A stretch of DNA of 6,547 nt from the NCBI GenBank assembly GCA_005789055.1, contig SYAA01000426.1, positions 1-6,547 on the forward strand. The letters run 5' to 3'. The translations under genes and the position numbers were made by a program. The stretch comes from Actinomycetota bacterium. GTDB lineage: Bacteria > Actinomycetota > Actinomycetes > Mycobacteriales > Mycobacteriaceae. Of the stretch, positions 1-5,285 are shown in pieces. Position 1 is the stretch's first letter; each line of letters begins with the position of its first letter. The notes under the pieces were generated by a model that was given only the letters and a program-made list of their open reading frames with translations, ran no database searches and was not told where the DNA came from.

Positions 1-693
1 CAGCACGAGCGCCGCGGACCCGACCTTGAGCATCGTGGTCGTCTCGCTCATGTTGGAGTCCCCCACGATCACGTGCAGGCGCCGGTACTTCTCGGCGTCG
101 GCGTGGGGTTCGTCGCGGGTGTTGATGATCGGACGCGACCTTGTGGTGGCGCTGGAGACGCCCTCCCAGATGTGCTCGGCACGCTGGGACAGGCAGAACG
201 CCGCGGCCTTCGGGGTCTGCAGCACCTTCCCCGCGCCGCAGATGAGTTGCCGGGTGACCAGGAACGGCAGCAGCACGTCAGAAATCCGGGAGAACTCACC
301 GGCCCGCACAATCAGGTAATTCTCGTGACAGCCGTAGGAGTTGCCGGCCGAATCGGTGTTGTTCTTGAACAGATAGATGTCCCCGCCGATGCCCTCGTCG
401 GTAAGCCGCTGCTCGGCGTCGATCAGCAGGTCCTCCAGCACTCGCTCGCCCGCGCGGTCGTGGGTGACCAGCTGGATCAGGTTGTCGCACTCCGCGGTGG
501 CGTACTCGGGGTGGCTGCCCACGTCGAGGTATAGCCGTGCGCCGTTGCGCAGGAACACGTTGGAACTGCGGCCCCAGGACACGACGCGGCGAAACAGGTA
601 GCGCGCAACCTCATCGGGGCTGAGCCGACGGTGACCGTGGAATGTGCAGGTGACTCCGAACTCGGTCTCAATGCCCATGATTCTGCGCTGCAC
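1..693 (-). CDS. pafA: Pup--protein ligase PafA, N-terminal 231 residues (3' end outside window)
   Basis: PafA activates the C-terminal Glu of Pup with ATP and joins it by an isopeptide bond to lysines of target proteins in the cytoplasm. Translating the minus strand from GTG at 693 gives [13 protein letters not shown], the family start, and an open frame to the window edge. The carboxylate-amine ligase (glutamine synthetase-like) fold is recognisable from Glu9/Glu11 (nucleotide/Mg side), [11 protein letters not shown] at 54-64 with Asp57 matching the catalytic Asp of PafA enzymes, [11 protein letters not shown], and [16 protein letters not shown]. The Dop-specific loop is absent, which separates PafA from its paralogue Dop. 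The full protein is about 450 residues in the family, so roughly half is seen. GTG 693 is preferred to ATG 678 because MQRRI is conserved and a -10-like hexamer lies 7 nt upstream. No Shine-Dalgarno is visible. pafB and pafC would be expected further left. Confidence 0.97.
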   Translation of the reverse strand, partial: MQRRIMGIETEFGVTCTFHGHRRLSPDEVARYLFRRVVSWGRSSNVFLRNGARLYLDVGSHPEYATAECDNLIQLVTHDRAGERVLEDLLIDAEQRLTDEGIGGDIYLFKNNTDSAGNSYGCHENYLIVRAGEFSRISDVLLPFLVTRQLICGAGKVLQTPKAAAFCLSQRAEHIWEGVSSATTRSRPIINTRDEPHADAEKYRRLHVIVGDSNMSETTTMLKVGSAALVL

Positions 694-700
694 AACGCTG

Positions 701-706
701 AGCGTA
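701..706 (-). promoter_or_regulatory. candidate -10 element for leaderless pafA
   Basis: On the minus strand TACGCT (706 to 701) fits the mycobacterial TANNNT -10 pattern. It is followed by 7 nt and then the pafA GTG, so transcription would begin at or next to the start codon. There is no purine-rich ribosome binding site and no clear -35. The downstream position is visible; promoter activity is inferred. Confidence 0.5.
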
Positions 707-760
707 CTGGGTGTCCCGCTGCAGCGTCGTGTCCTGCCGCGGCGTCAGCCACGCGCACCC

Positions 761-784
761 CGGCCGGCGGGTGCCCGCCGGCCG
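761..784. repeat. perfect 11-bp GC palindrome in the divergent pafA spacer
   Basis: Arms CGGCCGGCGGG (761-771) and CCCGCCGGCCG (774-784) are exact reverse complements separated by TG. The palindrome lies in the 201-bp non-coding spacer 694-894, about 80 bp upstream of the pafA start and 120 bp upstream of the plus-strand gene. Both genes point away from it, so it does not end either of them. There is no T-tract. It could be an operator dyad, a cruciform or RNA hairpin acting as an insulator, or a by-product of high GC. Nothing else recognisable lies in the spacer except the two -10 candidates. Confidence 0.6.
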
Positions 785-881
785 ATCATCAGTAGCGAGC
801 AACATCAGCGGGCGTCGCTGAAATCACCGGGGCAAAGACAAATTATTCGGCGTGGGATCGGCGTCGCGGCCCGGCAATCAC

Positions 882-887
882 TACGCT
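882..887 (+). promoter_or_regulatory. candidate -10 element for leaderless small membrane-peptide gene
   Basis: TACGCT at 882-887 fits TANNNT and is followed by 7 nt and then ATG 895, the same hexamer and spacing as for pafA on the other strand. This predicts a transcript starting at the ATG. No good -35 or Shine-Dalgarno is seen. Confidence 0.4.
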
Positions 888-894
888 GGCCGCT

Positions 895-1113
895 ATGCAT
901 TCCGTGGGCATCCGACGGTGGGTGAGGATTGTTGTGCTCTCGTCGTTGGCAGTGGCCGTCGTGGCGCTGAGTTGGCTGGCACCGGAGCCCGAGTCACCGC
1001 CACCGGCGTCGACCCGACCGGTGGAAAACATCTCCCACCAGCAGTGCGCACCGGAATTCTGGGCGGCACCTAACTATGGCACCCGCGCTCTGACCTACGA
1101 CTGCGGGCGCTGA
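895..1113 (+). CDS. small predicted membrane-anchored protein, unknown function (72 aa)
   Basis: I do not recognise this family. The protein has a basic start (RRWVR at 7-11), one hydrophobic segment at about 12-29 (IVVLSSLAVAVVALSWLA), a Pro-rich linker at about 30-42, and a short tail holding two cysteines (51 and 70) that could form a disulfide outside the membrane. There is no lipobox Cys, and Pro directly after the hydrophobic stretch argues against signal peptidase cleavage, so a single-pass anchor is more likely than a secreted peptide. The gene runs opposite to the proteasome genes and its TGA abuts the prcA TGA with no base between. Support for coding: signal-anchor architecture, a plausible leaderless promoter, and a frame filling the pafA-prcA gap exactly. 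Homologues were not checked. GTG 904 is an alternative start. Confidence 0.6.
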   Translation: MHSVGIRRWVRIVVLSSLAVAVVALSWLAPEPESPPPASTRPVENISHQQCAPEFWAAPNYGTRALTYDCGR

Positions 1114-1121
1114 TCAGTCGT
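1097..1121. terminator. candidate bidirectional hairpin over convergent stop codons
   Basis: ACGACTG (1097-1103) and CAGTCGT (1115-1121) form a perfect 7-bp stem with an 11-nt loop. The stem-loop contains TGATCA (1111-1116), which is the two convergent stop codons back to back. No T-tract follows on either strand, so it would be a non-canonical terminator. Position at a tail-to-tail junction is the main support. Confidence 0.4.
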
Positions 1122-1908
1122 CCGGCGCGCTCACGGGATCGGATCCGTCGACAGATTCGAGCGCGGTCGACGATGCGGACCCGGAATCCGGCAGCATCGT
1201 TGCCAGTGTCGGCCGGGCGATGCGCCGGAACGCCCGGCGCGGACGATTGGCGTCGAGGATCGCCACCTCCAGCGTCGCCGGTCCGAGCGCCCGCGGTTCG
1301 GCCGCCGGGGTGGCATTGCCGGCGGTGCTCGCGATACCCGCCTGCAGGGCACCCACGGCGATGCGAATGGCTTCCTCCAATTCGGCATTCGCCGAGTAGG
1401 TCTCCTTGAGTGCGTTCGCGATCGGCTCGGTGGTCCCGCCCATCACCACGAAATCCGGCTCGTCGGCGATCGACCCGTCATAGGTGATCCGGTAGATCTC
1501 CGGCGCTTTAACCTCCCCGTAGTGCGCGACCTCGGCCACACACAGTTCAACCTCGTAAGGCTTAGCCTGTTCGGTGAAAATCGTGCCGAGCGTCTGGGCG
1601 TAGACATTGGCGAGTTGCCGGCCGCTGACGTCGCGCCGATCGTAGGCGTAGCCGCGGGTGTCAGCGTACTGAATCCCACCGCGCCGGAGGCTATCGAACT
1701 CGTTGAATCGACCCACCGCGGCGAACCCCACCCGGTCGTAGATCTCACTGACTTTTTGCAGTGACCGCGATGGGTTCTCGGCGACGAACAGCACGCCGCC
1801 CGCGTAGGCCATCACCACGACACTGCGGCCCCGGGCAATGCCCTTCCGCGCCAGTTCCGAACGCTCCCGCATCGCCTGCTCGGGAGAGATGAAATAAGGG
1901 AAACTCAT
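1114..1908 (-). CDS. prcA: 20S proteasome subunit alpha PrcA
   Basis: PrcA forms the two outer seven-membered rings of the 20S core, which gate substrate entry and dock Mpa. The N-terminus [22 protein letters not shown] is split here as gate residues 1-8 (MSFPYFIS) followed by the H0 helix, and matches the mycobacterial alpha subunit. [32 protein letters not shown] is seen at about 96-127 and [10 protein letters not shown] at 221-230. Lys52 is in the expected place for the ring-surface pocket that receives ATPase tails. There is no catalytic Thr, as expected for alpha. At 264 residues it is longer than the roughly 248 I recall for M. tuberculosis; the excess is an Ala-rich loop near 190-210 and an acidic Ser-rich tail after 240. 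ATG 1908 overlaps the prcB stop as ATGA, so translation is probably coupled. Last gene of the dop-pup-prcB-prcA block. Confidence 0.97.
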   Translation of the reverse strand: MSFPYFISPEQAMRERSELARKGIARGRSVVVMAYAGGVLFVAENPSRSLQKVSEIYDRVGFAAVGRFNEFDSLRRGGIQYADTRGYAYDRRDVSGRQLANVYAQTLGTIFTEQAKPYEVELCVAEVAHYGEVKAPEIYRITYDGSIADEPDFVVMGGTTEPIANALKETYSANAELEEAIRIAVGALQAGIASTAGNATPAAEPRALGPATLEVAILDANRPRRAFRRIARPTLATMLPDSGSASSTALESVDGSDPVSAPDD

Positions 1909-2792
1909 GAATCCGCCCGGGGCGCAACGTTGCTCGGACCGGAACCCGGACCGAACTCGTCAATGCGCGTGCGCGCCGCGATCACATCCCGGGCCAGCCG
2001 CTCGACAAGCTCCCCCGACACCTCCTGTGCGCCATCAGAGCCGATTGTCACCGCCGTCGGGAAGATGCCTCGGACCAGATCCGGCCCACCCGTCGCCGAG
2101 TCGTCATCGGCCGCGTCATAGAGCGACTCGATGGCCACCTTCAATGCCGAGTCCGCATCGCTCACAGCGGGATACAACTTCTTCATCGATGCCTTGGCGA
2201 ACAGGGAGCCCGAGCCCACCGCCTGATACCCCTCGTCCTCGATGTGCCAACCGCCGGCGGCGTCAAAGGACACGATGCGGCCGGCAGCATTGGTGTCAGG
2301 GTCGGCGAGGTCGTAACCAACCAGAAGCGGGAGTGCGACAAAACCCTGCAACGCGGCGCCGAGGTTGCCCCGCACCATGATCGCCAACCGGTTGACTTTC
2401 CCGGCGAACGTCATCGGCACGCCCTCGAGCTTTTCGTAATGCTCCAGTTCGACGGCGTACAGGCGGGCGAACTCGACCGCCAGGGCCGCGGTGCCGGCGA
2501 TACCGGTCGCGGTGTAATCGTCGGTGATGTAAACCTTCTGCACATCGCGGCCGGCGATCATGTTGCCCTGGGTGGAACGCCGGTCCCCGGCGATCAGCAC
2601 CCCGCCCGGGTATCGCAGCGCGACGATGGTGGTGCCGTGCGGCAGCGAATCGCCGACGCGGGCACCGTCGGAGGTACCGCCGACCGGGAGCAACTCCGGG
2701 GCCTGCCGACGCAGGAACTCCGAGAACGACGAGGTTCCGGAGAAGGATGACGTCTCGTTGGCGGCCAGTCGATCAGAAAACGACCAGCTCAC
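1905..2792 (-). CDS. prcB: 20S proteasome subunit beta PrcB, with propeptide
   Basis: PrcB builds the two inner rings and carries the proteolytic sites. The 295-residue precursor has a 53-residue propeptide (with [11 protein letters not shown] at about 26-36) ending in Gly53; autocleavage would expose Thr54 of TTIVAL as the N-terminal nucleophile. In mature numbering Asp17 (GDRRSTQG) and Lys33 (RDVQKVY) are present, as are the [15 protein letters not shown] segment and the [20 protein letters not shown] block that completes the active site. All expected catalytic residues are there. The GTG start at 2792 overlaps the pup stop as GTGA, a coupling arrangement; MSWSFSDRL after it resembles the known mycobacterial N-terminus. 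The propeptide is known in mycobacteria to hold back activity until assembly. Confidence 0.98.
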   Translation of the reverse strand: MSWSFSDRLAANETSSFSGTSSFSEFLRRQAPELLPVGGTSDGARVGDSLPHGTTIVALRYPGGVLIAGDRRSTQGNMIAGRDVQKVYITDDYTATGIAGTAALAVEFARLYAVELEHYEKLEGVPMTFAGKVNRLAIMVRGNLGAALQGFVALPLLVGYDLADPDTNAAGRIVSFDAAGGWHIEDEGYQAVGSGSLFAKASMKKLYPAVSDADSALKVAIESLYDAADDDSATGGPDLVRGIFPTAVTIGSDGAQEVSGELVERLARDVIAARTRIDEFGPGSGPSNVAPRADS

Positions 2793-2983
2793 TGGCCGCC
2801 CTTTTGGACATAGGCGCGCACGAAGTCTTCGGCGTTCTCCTCGAGCACATCGTCGATCTCGTCGAGCAGGTCGTCGGTCTCAGCGGCCAGTTTCTCGCGG
2901 CGTTCCTGCCCGCCGGCCCCGCTGCCGGAGACGTCGTCGTCCTCGCCGCCACCGCCACCACGCTTGGTCTGTTCCTGCGCCAC
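2789..2983 (-). CDS. pup: prokaryotic ubiquitin-like protein Pup (GGQ form)
   Basis: Pup is the 64-residue tag linked to proteins destined for the proteasome. The sequence has a disordered Gly/Asp-rich N-terminal half (residues 1-20, including GGGGGEDDD), a coiled-coil-forming acidic segment at about 21-58 that binds the Mpa coiled coils ([24 protein letters not shown]), and the terminus VQKGGQ. Because it ends in Gln64 and not Glu, it needs deamidation by Dop, whose gene is immediately upstream. Lys7, Lys31 and Lys61 are the only lysines. The start is GTG, fixed by the conserved [10 protein letters not shown] and a strong Shine-Dalgarno 5 nt upstream. It follows dop after 92 nt and shares 4 nt with prcB. 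Confidence 0.98.
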   Translation of the reverse strand: MAQEQTKRGGGGGEDDDVSGSGAGGQERREKLAAETDDLLDEIDDVLEENAEDFVRAYVQKGGQ

Positions 2984-2988
2984 CGCTG

Positions 2989-2994
2989 CCTCCT
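2989..2994 (-). promoter_or_regulatory. strong Shine-Dalgarno site for pup
   Basis: On the minus strand AGGAGG (2994 to 2989) stands 5 nt before the pup GTG at 2983. It is the only near-consensus ribosome binding site I see in the window, which fits the need for abundant Pup and decides the GTG start. Confidence 0.8.
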
Positions 2995-3039
2995 GCTCCC
3001 GTCACGCGGACCGGCATCAACCCCGGACCGCCGCTGACC

Positions 3040-3045
3040 ACCCTA
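3040..3045 (-). promoter_or_regulatory. weak candidate -10 for a pup-prcB-prcA promoter
   Basis: TAGGGT on the minus strand (3045 to 3040) fits TANNNT and lies in the 92-nt dop-pup spacer (2984-3075). It would give a leader of about 50 nt containing the AGGAGG site. No TTG-type -35 is found at the right distance. The same spacer has three copies of GGACCG on the plus strand (3008, 3025, 3062) of unknown meaning. Read-through from dop is the alternative source of the pup mRNA. Confidence 0.25.
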
Positions 3046-3075
3046 CCGTTCGGTGCGGGCTGGACCGTCCCGCGG

Positions 3076-4572
3076 TCAGCTGGTCAACTGCGCGACGAGT
3101 TCCGCCGCGCTGCCCACCGAGTCCAGCAGTGCGCCGACGTGAGCTTTGCTGCCACGCAGCGGCTCCAGTGTCGGTATCCGCACCAGCGAATCGCCGCCGA
3201 GGTCGAAAATGACCGAGTCCCAGCTGGCGGCGGCGATATCGGCACCGAATCGGCGCAGGCATTCCCCGCGGAAGTAGGCCCGGGTGTCCGTCGGCGGGTT
3301 GTCCACGGCATCGAGTACTTGCTGTTCGGTGACCAGTCGCTTCATGGAGCCGCGCGCCACCAGCCGGTTGTACAGCCCCTTGTCCAACCGCACATCGGAG
3401 TACTGCAAGTCGACCAGCTGCAGCCGCGGAGCCGACCAGGTCAGGTTCTCCCGTTGCCGGAAACCCTCGAGCAGCCGTAACTTGGCGGGCCAGTCCAGCA
3501 ACTCCGCACATTCCATTGGATCTCGTTCCAGCAAATCCAGAACCTCTGCCCAGGTCTCGACGACGTGGGCCGCGCGCGGGTCCGGATCACGGCCGGCCAG
3601 CATCGCGGCCACCCGCTCCAGATAGATGCGCTGCAACGCCAAAGCGGTGAGTTCGCGGCCGTCGGCGAGGGCCACCGTTGCACGCAACGACGGGTCGCGA
3701 CTGACCACGTGGACGGCGTGCACCGGCCGCGCCAGGGTCAGGTCACTGAGATCGACACCGGCCTCGATCAGATCCAGCACCAGCGAGGTAGTGCCCACCT
3801 TGAGATAGGTGGAGGTTTCCGCGAGGTTGGCATCACCGATGATCACGTGCAACCGGCGATACTTGTCGGCATCAGCATGCGGTTCGTCGCGGGTGTTGAT
3901 GATTCCCCGCTTGAGCGTGGTCTCCAGACCCACCTCGACCTCGATGTAGTCGGCCCGTTGGGAAAGCTGAAACCCGGGCTCGTCGCCGGCCGGACCGATC
4001 CCGACGCGGCCCGACCCGGTGACGACCTGCCGACACACCATGAAGGTCGTCAGCCCGGCGATGATGGCCGAGAAGGGGGTCTGACGGCTCATCAGGTAGT
4101 TCTCGTGGGTGCCGTAGGAGGCGCCCTTGCCGTCGACGTTGTTCTTGTATAACTGCAGTTTGGCCGCGCCGGGCACGCTAGCGACATGCCGGGCGGCGGC
4201 CTCCATCACCCGCTCACCGGCTTTGTCCCAAATCACCGCATCCATCGGATCGGTGACCTCGGGGGCGGAGTACTCCGGGTGGGCGTGATCGACGTAGAGC
4301 CTCGCGCCATTGGTCAGGATCATGTTGGCTGCGCCGACTTCGTCGGCGTCGACCACCGGCACCGGACCGGATACCCGGCTCAGATCAAATCCGCGTGCGT
4401 CGCGCAGCGGCGACTCCACCTCGTAATCCCACCGGGTGCGCTTGGCCCGCGGGATCCCGGCCGCCGCGGCGTAGGCCAGCACCGCCTGGGTTGAGGTCAG
4501 GATCGGGTTGGCACCCGGGTCAGACGGCGAGGATATGCCGTATTCCACCTCGGTACCGATGATCCGCTGCAT
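3076..4572 (-). CDS. dop: deamidase/depupylase Dop
   Basis: Dop converts the C-terminal Gln of Pup to Glu so PafA can use it, and removes Pup from tagged proteins. The 498-residue protein starts [12 protein letters not shown], the family N-terminus, with metal/nucleotide-site Glu8 and Glu10. [11 protein letters not shown] carries Asp95, the catalytic Asp of Dop enzymes. The insertion at about 38-79 ([17 protein letters not shown] region) is the Dop loop that PafA lacks. [27 protein letters not shown] and [23 protein letters not shown] near the C-terminus complete the fold, and the length is normal. The frame stays open upstream to 4830, but that extension overlaps the divergent plus-strand gene and is not family-like, so ATG 4572 is chosen. 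A TANNNT hexamer ends 7 nt before this ATG, suggesting a leaderless transcript. It heads the dop-pup-prcB-prcA block. Confidence 0.97.
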   Translation of the reverse strand: MQRIIGTEVEYGISSPSDPGANPILTSTQAVLAYAAAAGIPRAKRTRWDYEVESPLRDARGFDLSRVSGPVPVVDADEVGAANMILTNGARLYVDHAHPEYSAPEVTDPMDAVIWDKAGERVMEAAARHVASVPGAAKLQLYKNNVDGKGASYGTHENYLMSRQTPFSAIIAGLTTFMVCRQVVTGSGRVGIGPAGDEPGFQLSQRADYIEVEVGLETTLKRGIINTRDEPHADADKYRRLHVIIGDANLAETSTYLKVGTTSLVLDLIEAGVDLSDLTLARPVHAVHVVSRDPSLRATVALADGRELTALALQRIYLERVAAMLAGRDPDPRAAHVVETWAEVLDLLERDPMECAELLDWPAKLRLLEGFRQRENLTWSAPRLQLVDLQYSDVRLDKGLYNRLVARGSMKRLVTEQQVLDAVDNPPTDTRAYFRGECLRRFGADIAAASWDSVIFDLGGDSLVRIPTLEPLRGSKAHVGALLDSVGSAAELVAQLTS

Positions 4573-4579
4573 GCCCGTC

Positions 4580-4585
4580 AGCCTA
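4580..4585 (-). promoter_or_regulatory. candidate -10 element for leaderless dop
   Basis: TAGGCT on the minus strand (4585 to 4580) is followed by 7 nt and ATG 4572, with no Shine-Dalgarno and no clear -35. Transcription would start at the ATG and could serve the whole dop-pup-prcB-prcA block. Confidence 0.5.
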
Positions 4586-4610
4586 GACCCGGGATTGATC
4601 GCGCCGGCGT

Positions 4611-4616
4611 TAAGCT
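4611..4616 (+). promoter_or_regulatory. candidate -10 element for the unknown plus-strand gene
   Basis: TAAGCT at 4611-4616 fits TANNNT. Six nt later comes GTG 4623, the first of two GTGs made by the tandem duplication. The predicted start site is therefore at the leader peptide GTG, not at the main-gene GTG 4640. It is divergent from, and about 25 bp away from, the dop -10 candidate. Confidence 0.45.
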
Positions 4617-4619
4617 CCC

Positions 4620-4653
4620 AGCGTGACTGGACAATCAGCGTGACTGGACAATC
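4620..4653. repeat. perfect 17-bp tandem duplication at a start codon
   Basis: AGCGTGACTGGACAATC occurs twice head to tail, at 4620-4636 and 4637-4653, with no mismatch. Each copy contains GTGACTGGACAATC, that is, start codon plus MTGQS. Because 17 is not a multiple of three, the two GTGs are in different frames. Confidence 0.97.
4623..4643 (+). other. possible six-codon leader peptide (MTGQSA) coupled to the next gene
   Basis: The first GTG of the duplication opens a frame of six codons (MTGQSA) that stops at TGA 4641-4643. This stop overlaps the GTG 4640 of the main gene as GTGA. If the transcript is leaderless at 4623, ribosomes would translate this peptide first and reach the real gene by re-initiation. 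Translation is inferred, not shown. Confidence 0.35.
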
Positions 4654-5257
4654 CGGCGACGTGTTCGGACTCCGATACGGCGAAGTGCTACTGGTCCGGA
4701 TGGGTGACTCGGGACCAGAGGCCGCGGTATTCAACAGCTTTCCGCTCAACGACTGCCCCGCCGAGCTATGGAACGCTCTCGACGCCGAGTCCATCGCGAA
4801 GGACAACGGTGCCATCGCCGCGTTACTCAATGGTCCCCGCTACTGGTTGATGAGCGGCATCGAAAAGGACACATCCGCTCCGCAGAAAACCATGAGTTTC
4901 GGCGGAATCGACATGATCCAACAGGCTGTTGTACAGCTGTCGTCAATGAACCCTGCGCCCTACAGCGTCAACAAGGTTGACCGCAGGGCGATTTTCACCT
5001 TCAACGCCGGGCGGCCCGTCTTCGAACTCGTCGACCCGGACGGTCAACGCTGGGTGATGCAGACCTGGAGCCAGAGCGTCGACAAGAATCTGTCTCTTGA
5101 TGATCTGCCCGGATTGGCGAGCCGACTAACCCTTCCGGATGGCTGGAGTTATCAGACCCGAACGTTATCGGCTCCACTGCGCCTCGACACGACTAACCGC
5201 GATGCGCACGTCACCCAGGACGACCTGGCCAACAGCTACTCTCTGCAGTTCCAGTAG
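4640..5257 (+). CDS. conserved hypothetical protein of the mpa-dop interval (Rv2114-like), 205 aa
   Basis: Function unknown. Position between mpa and dop, orientation and length agree with what I recall of M. tuberculosis Rv2114 (about 207 aa); this was not checked by alignment. The protein starts [20 protein letters not shown] and has no signal peptide or membrane segment, so it is probably cytoplasmic. The C-terminal half has [21 protein letters not shown] (about 128-148, longest part), then [19 protein letters not shown] and a final [11 protein letters not shown]. This resembles a widespread family of small beta-rich hypothetical proteins with a VMQ.(W/Y)SQ.VD signature, from memory only. 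GTG 4640 is chosen over the open frame reaching back to 4508, because that overlaps dop and precedes the -10 candidate. There is one Cys (39). The gene diverges from dop and converges on mpa with 16 nt between the stops. Confidence 0.85.
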   Translation: MTGQSGDVFGLRYGEVLLVRMGDSGPEAAVFNSFPLNDCPAELWNALDAESIAKDNGAIAALLNGPRYWLMSGIEKDTSAPQKTMSFGGIDMIQQAVVQLSSMNPAPYSVNKVDRRAIFTFNAGRPVFELVDPDGQRWVMQTWSQSVDKNLSLDDLPGLASRLTLPDGWSYQTRTLSAPLRLDTTNRDAHVTQDDLANSYSLQFQ

Positions 5258-5277
5258 ACAGGTACTGGTCCGTCTAC
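5251..5277. terminator. candidate bidirectional terminator between unknown gene and mpa
   Basis: Two competing hairpins overlap the convergent stops. CCAGTA (5251-5256) pairs with TACTGG (5263-5268), loop 6 nt. GTAGAC (5254-5259) pairs with GTCTAC (5272-5277), loop 12 nt, and the second embraces both TAG stop codons. Stems are only 6 bp and no T-tract follows, so termination is a guess supported mainly by location. Confidence 0.35.
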
Positions 5278-5285
5278 AGGTACTG
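5258..5285. repeat. 10-bp direct repeat at the mpa 3' end
   Basis: ACAGGTACTG is found at 5258-5267 and again at 5276-5285, 18 bp apart. On the minus strand the upstream copy encodes the terminal Gln-Tyr-Leu of Mpa; the other copy lies just past the stop and in the same frame. Confidence 0.8.

Noticed and set aside
73..534. 153-codon plus-strand open frame
   Set aside because: It lies wholly opposite pafA, whose translation matches the family residue by residue. Long antisense frames are expected at this GC content. Its likeness to the antisense frame of dop follows from the pafA-dop paralogy.
808..850. PafBC-type DNA-damage promoter motif (TTGTCRGTG-N8-TANNNT) upstream of pafA
   Set aside because: TTGTCTTTG occurs on the minus strand, but the hexamer 8 nt later (ATTTCA) does not fit TANNNT and it is too far from the pafA start.
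2560..3480. 306-codon plus-strand open frame across prcB, pup and dop
   Set aside because: Arg/Pro/His-rich low-complexity product opposite three certain genes; no domain seen.
3565..4152. 195-codon plus-strand open frame
   Set aside because: Antisense of dop, no recognisable features.
4508..4639. 44-codon N-terminal extension of the unknown plus-strand gene
   Set aside because: Overlaps the dop 5' end, lies upstream of the -10 candidate and crosses the duplication; length from GTG 4640 agrees with the recalled Rv2114.
4573..4830. 86-codon N-terminal extension of dop
   Set aside because: Ser-rich, not family-like, and overlaps the divergent gene; the conserved [12 protein letters not shown] starts at 4572 with a -10 candidate just upstream.
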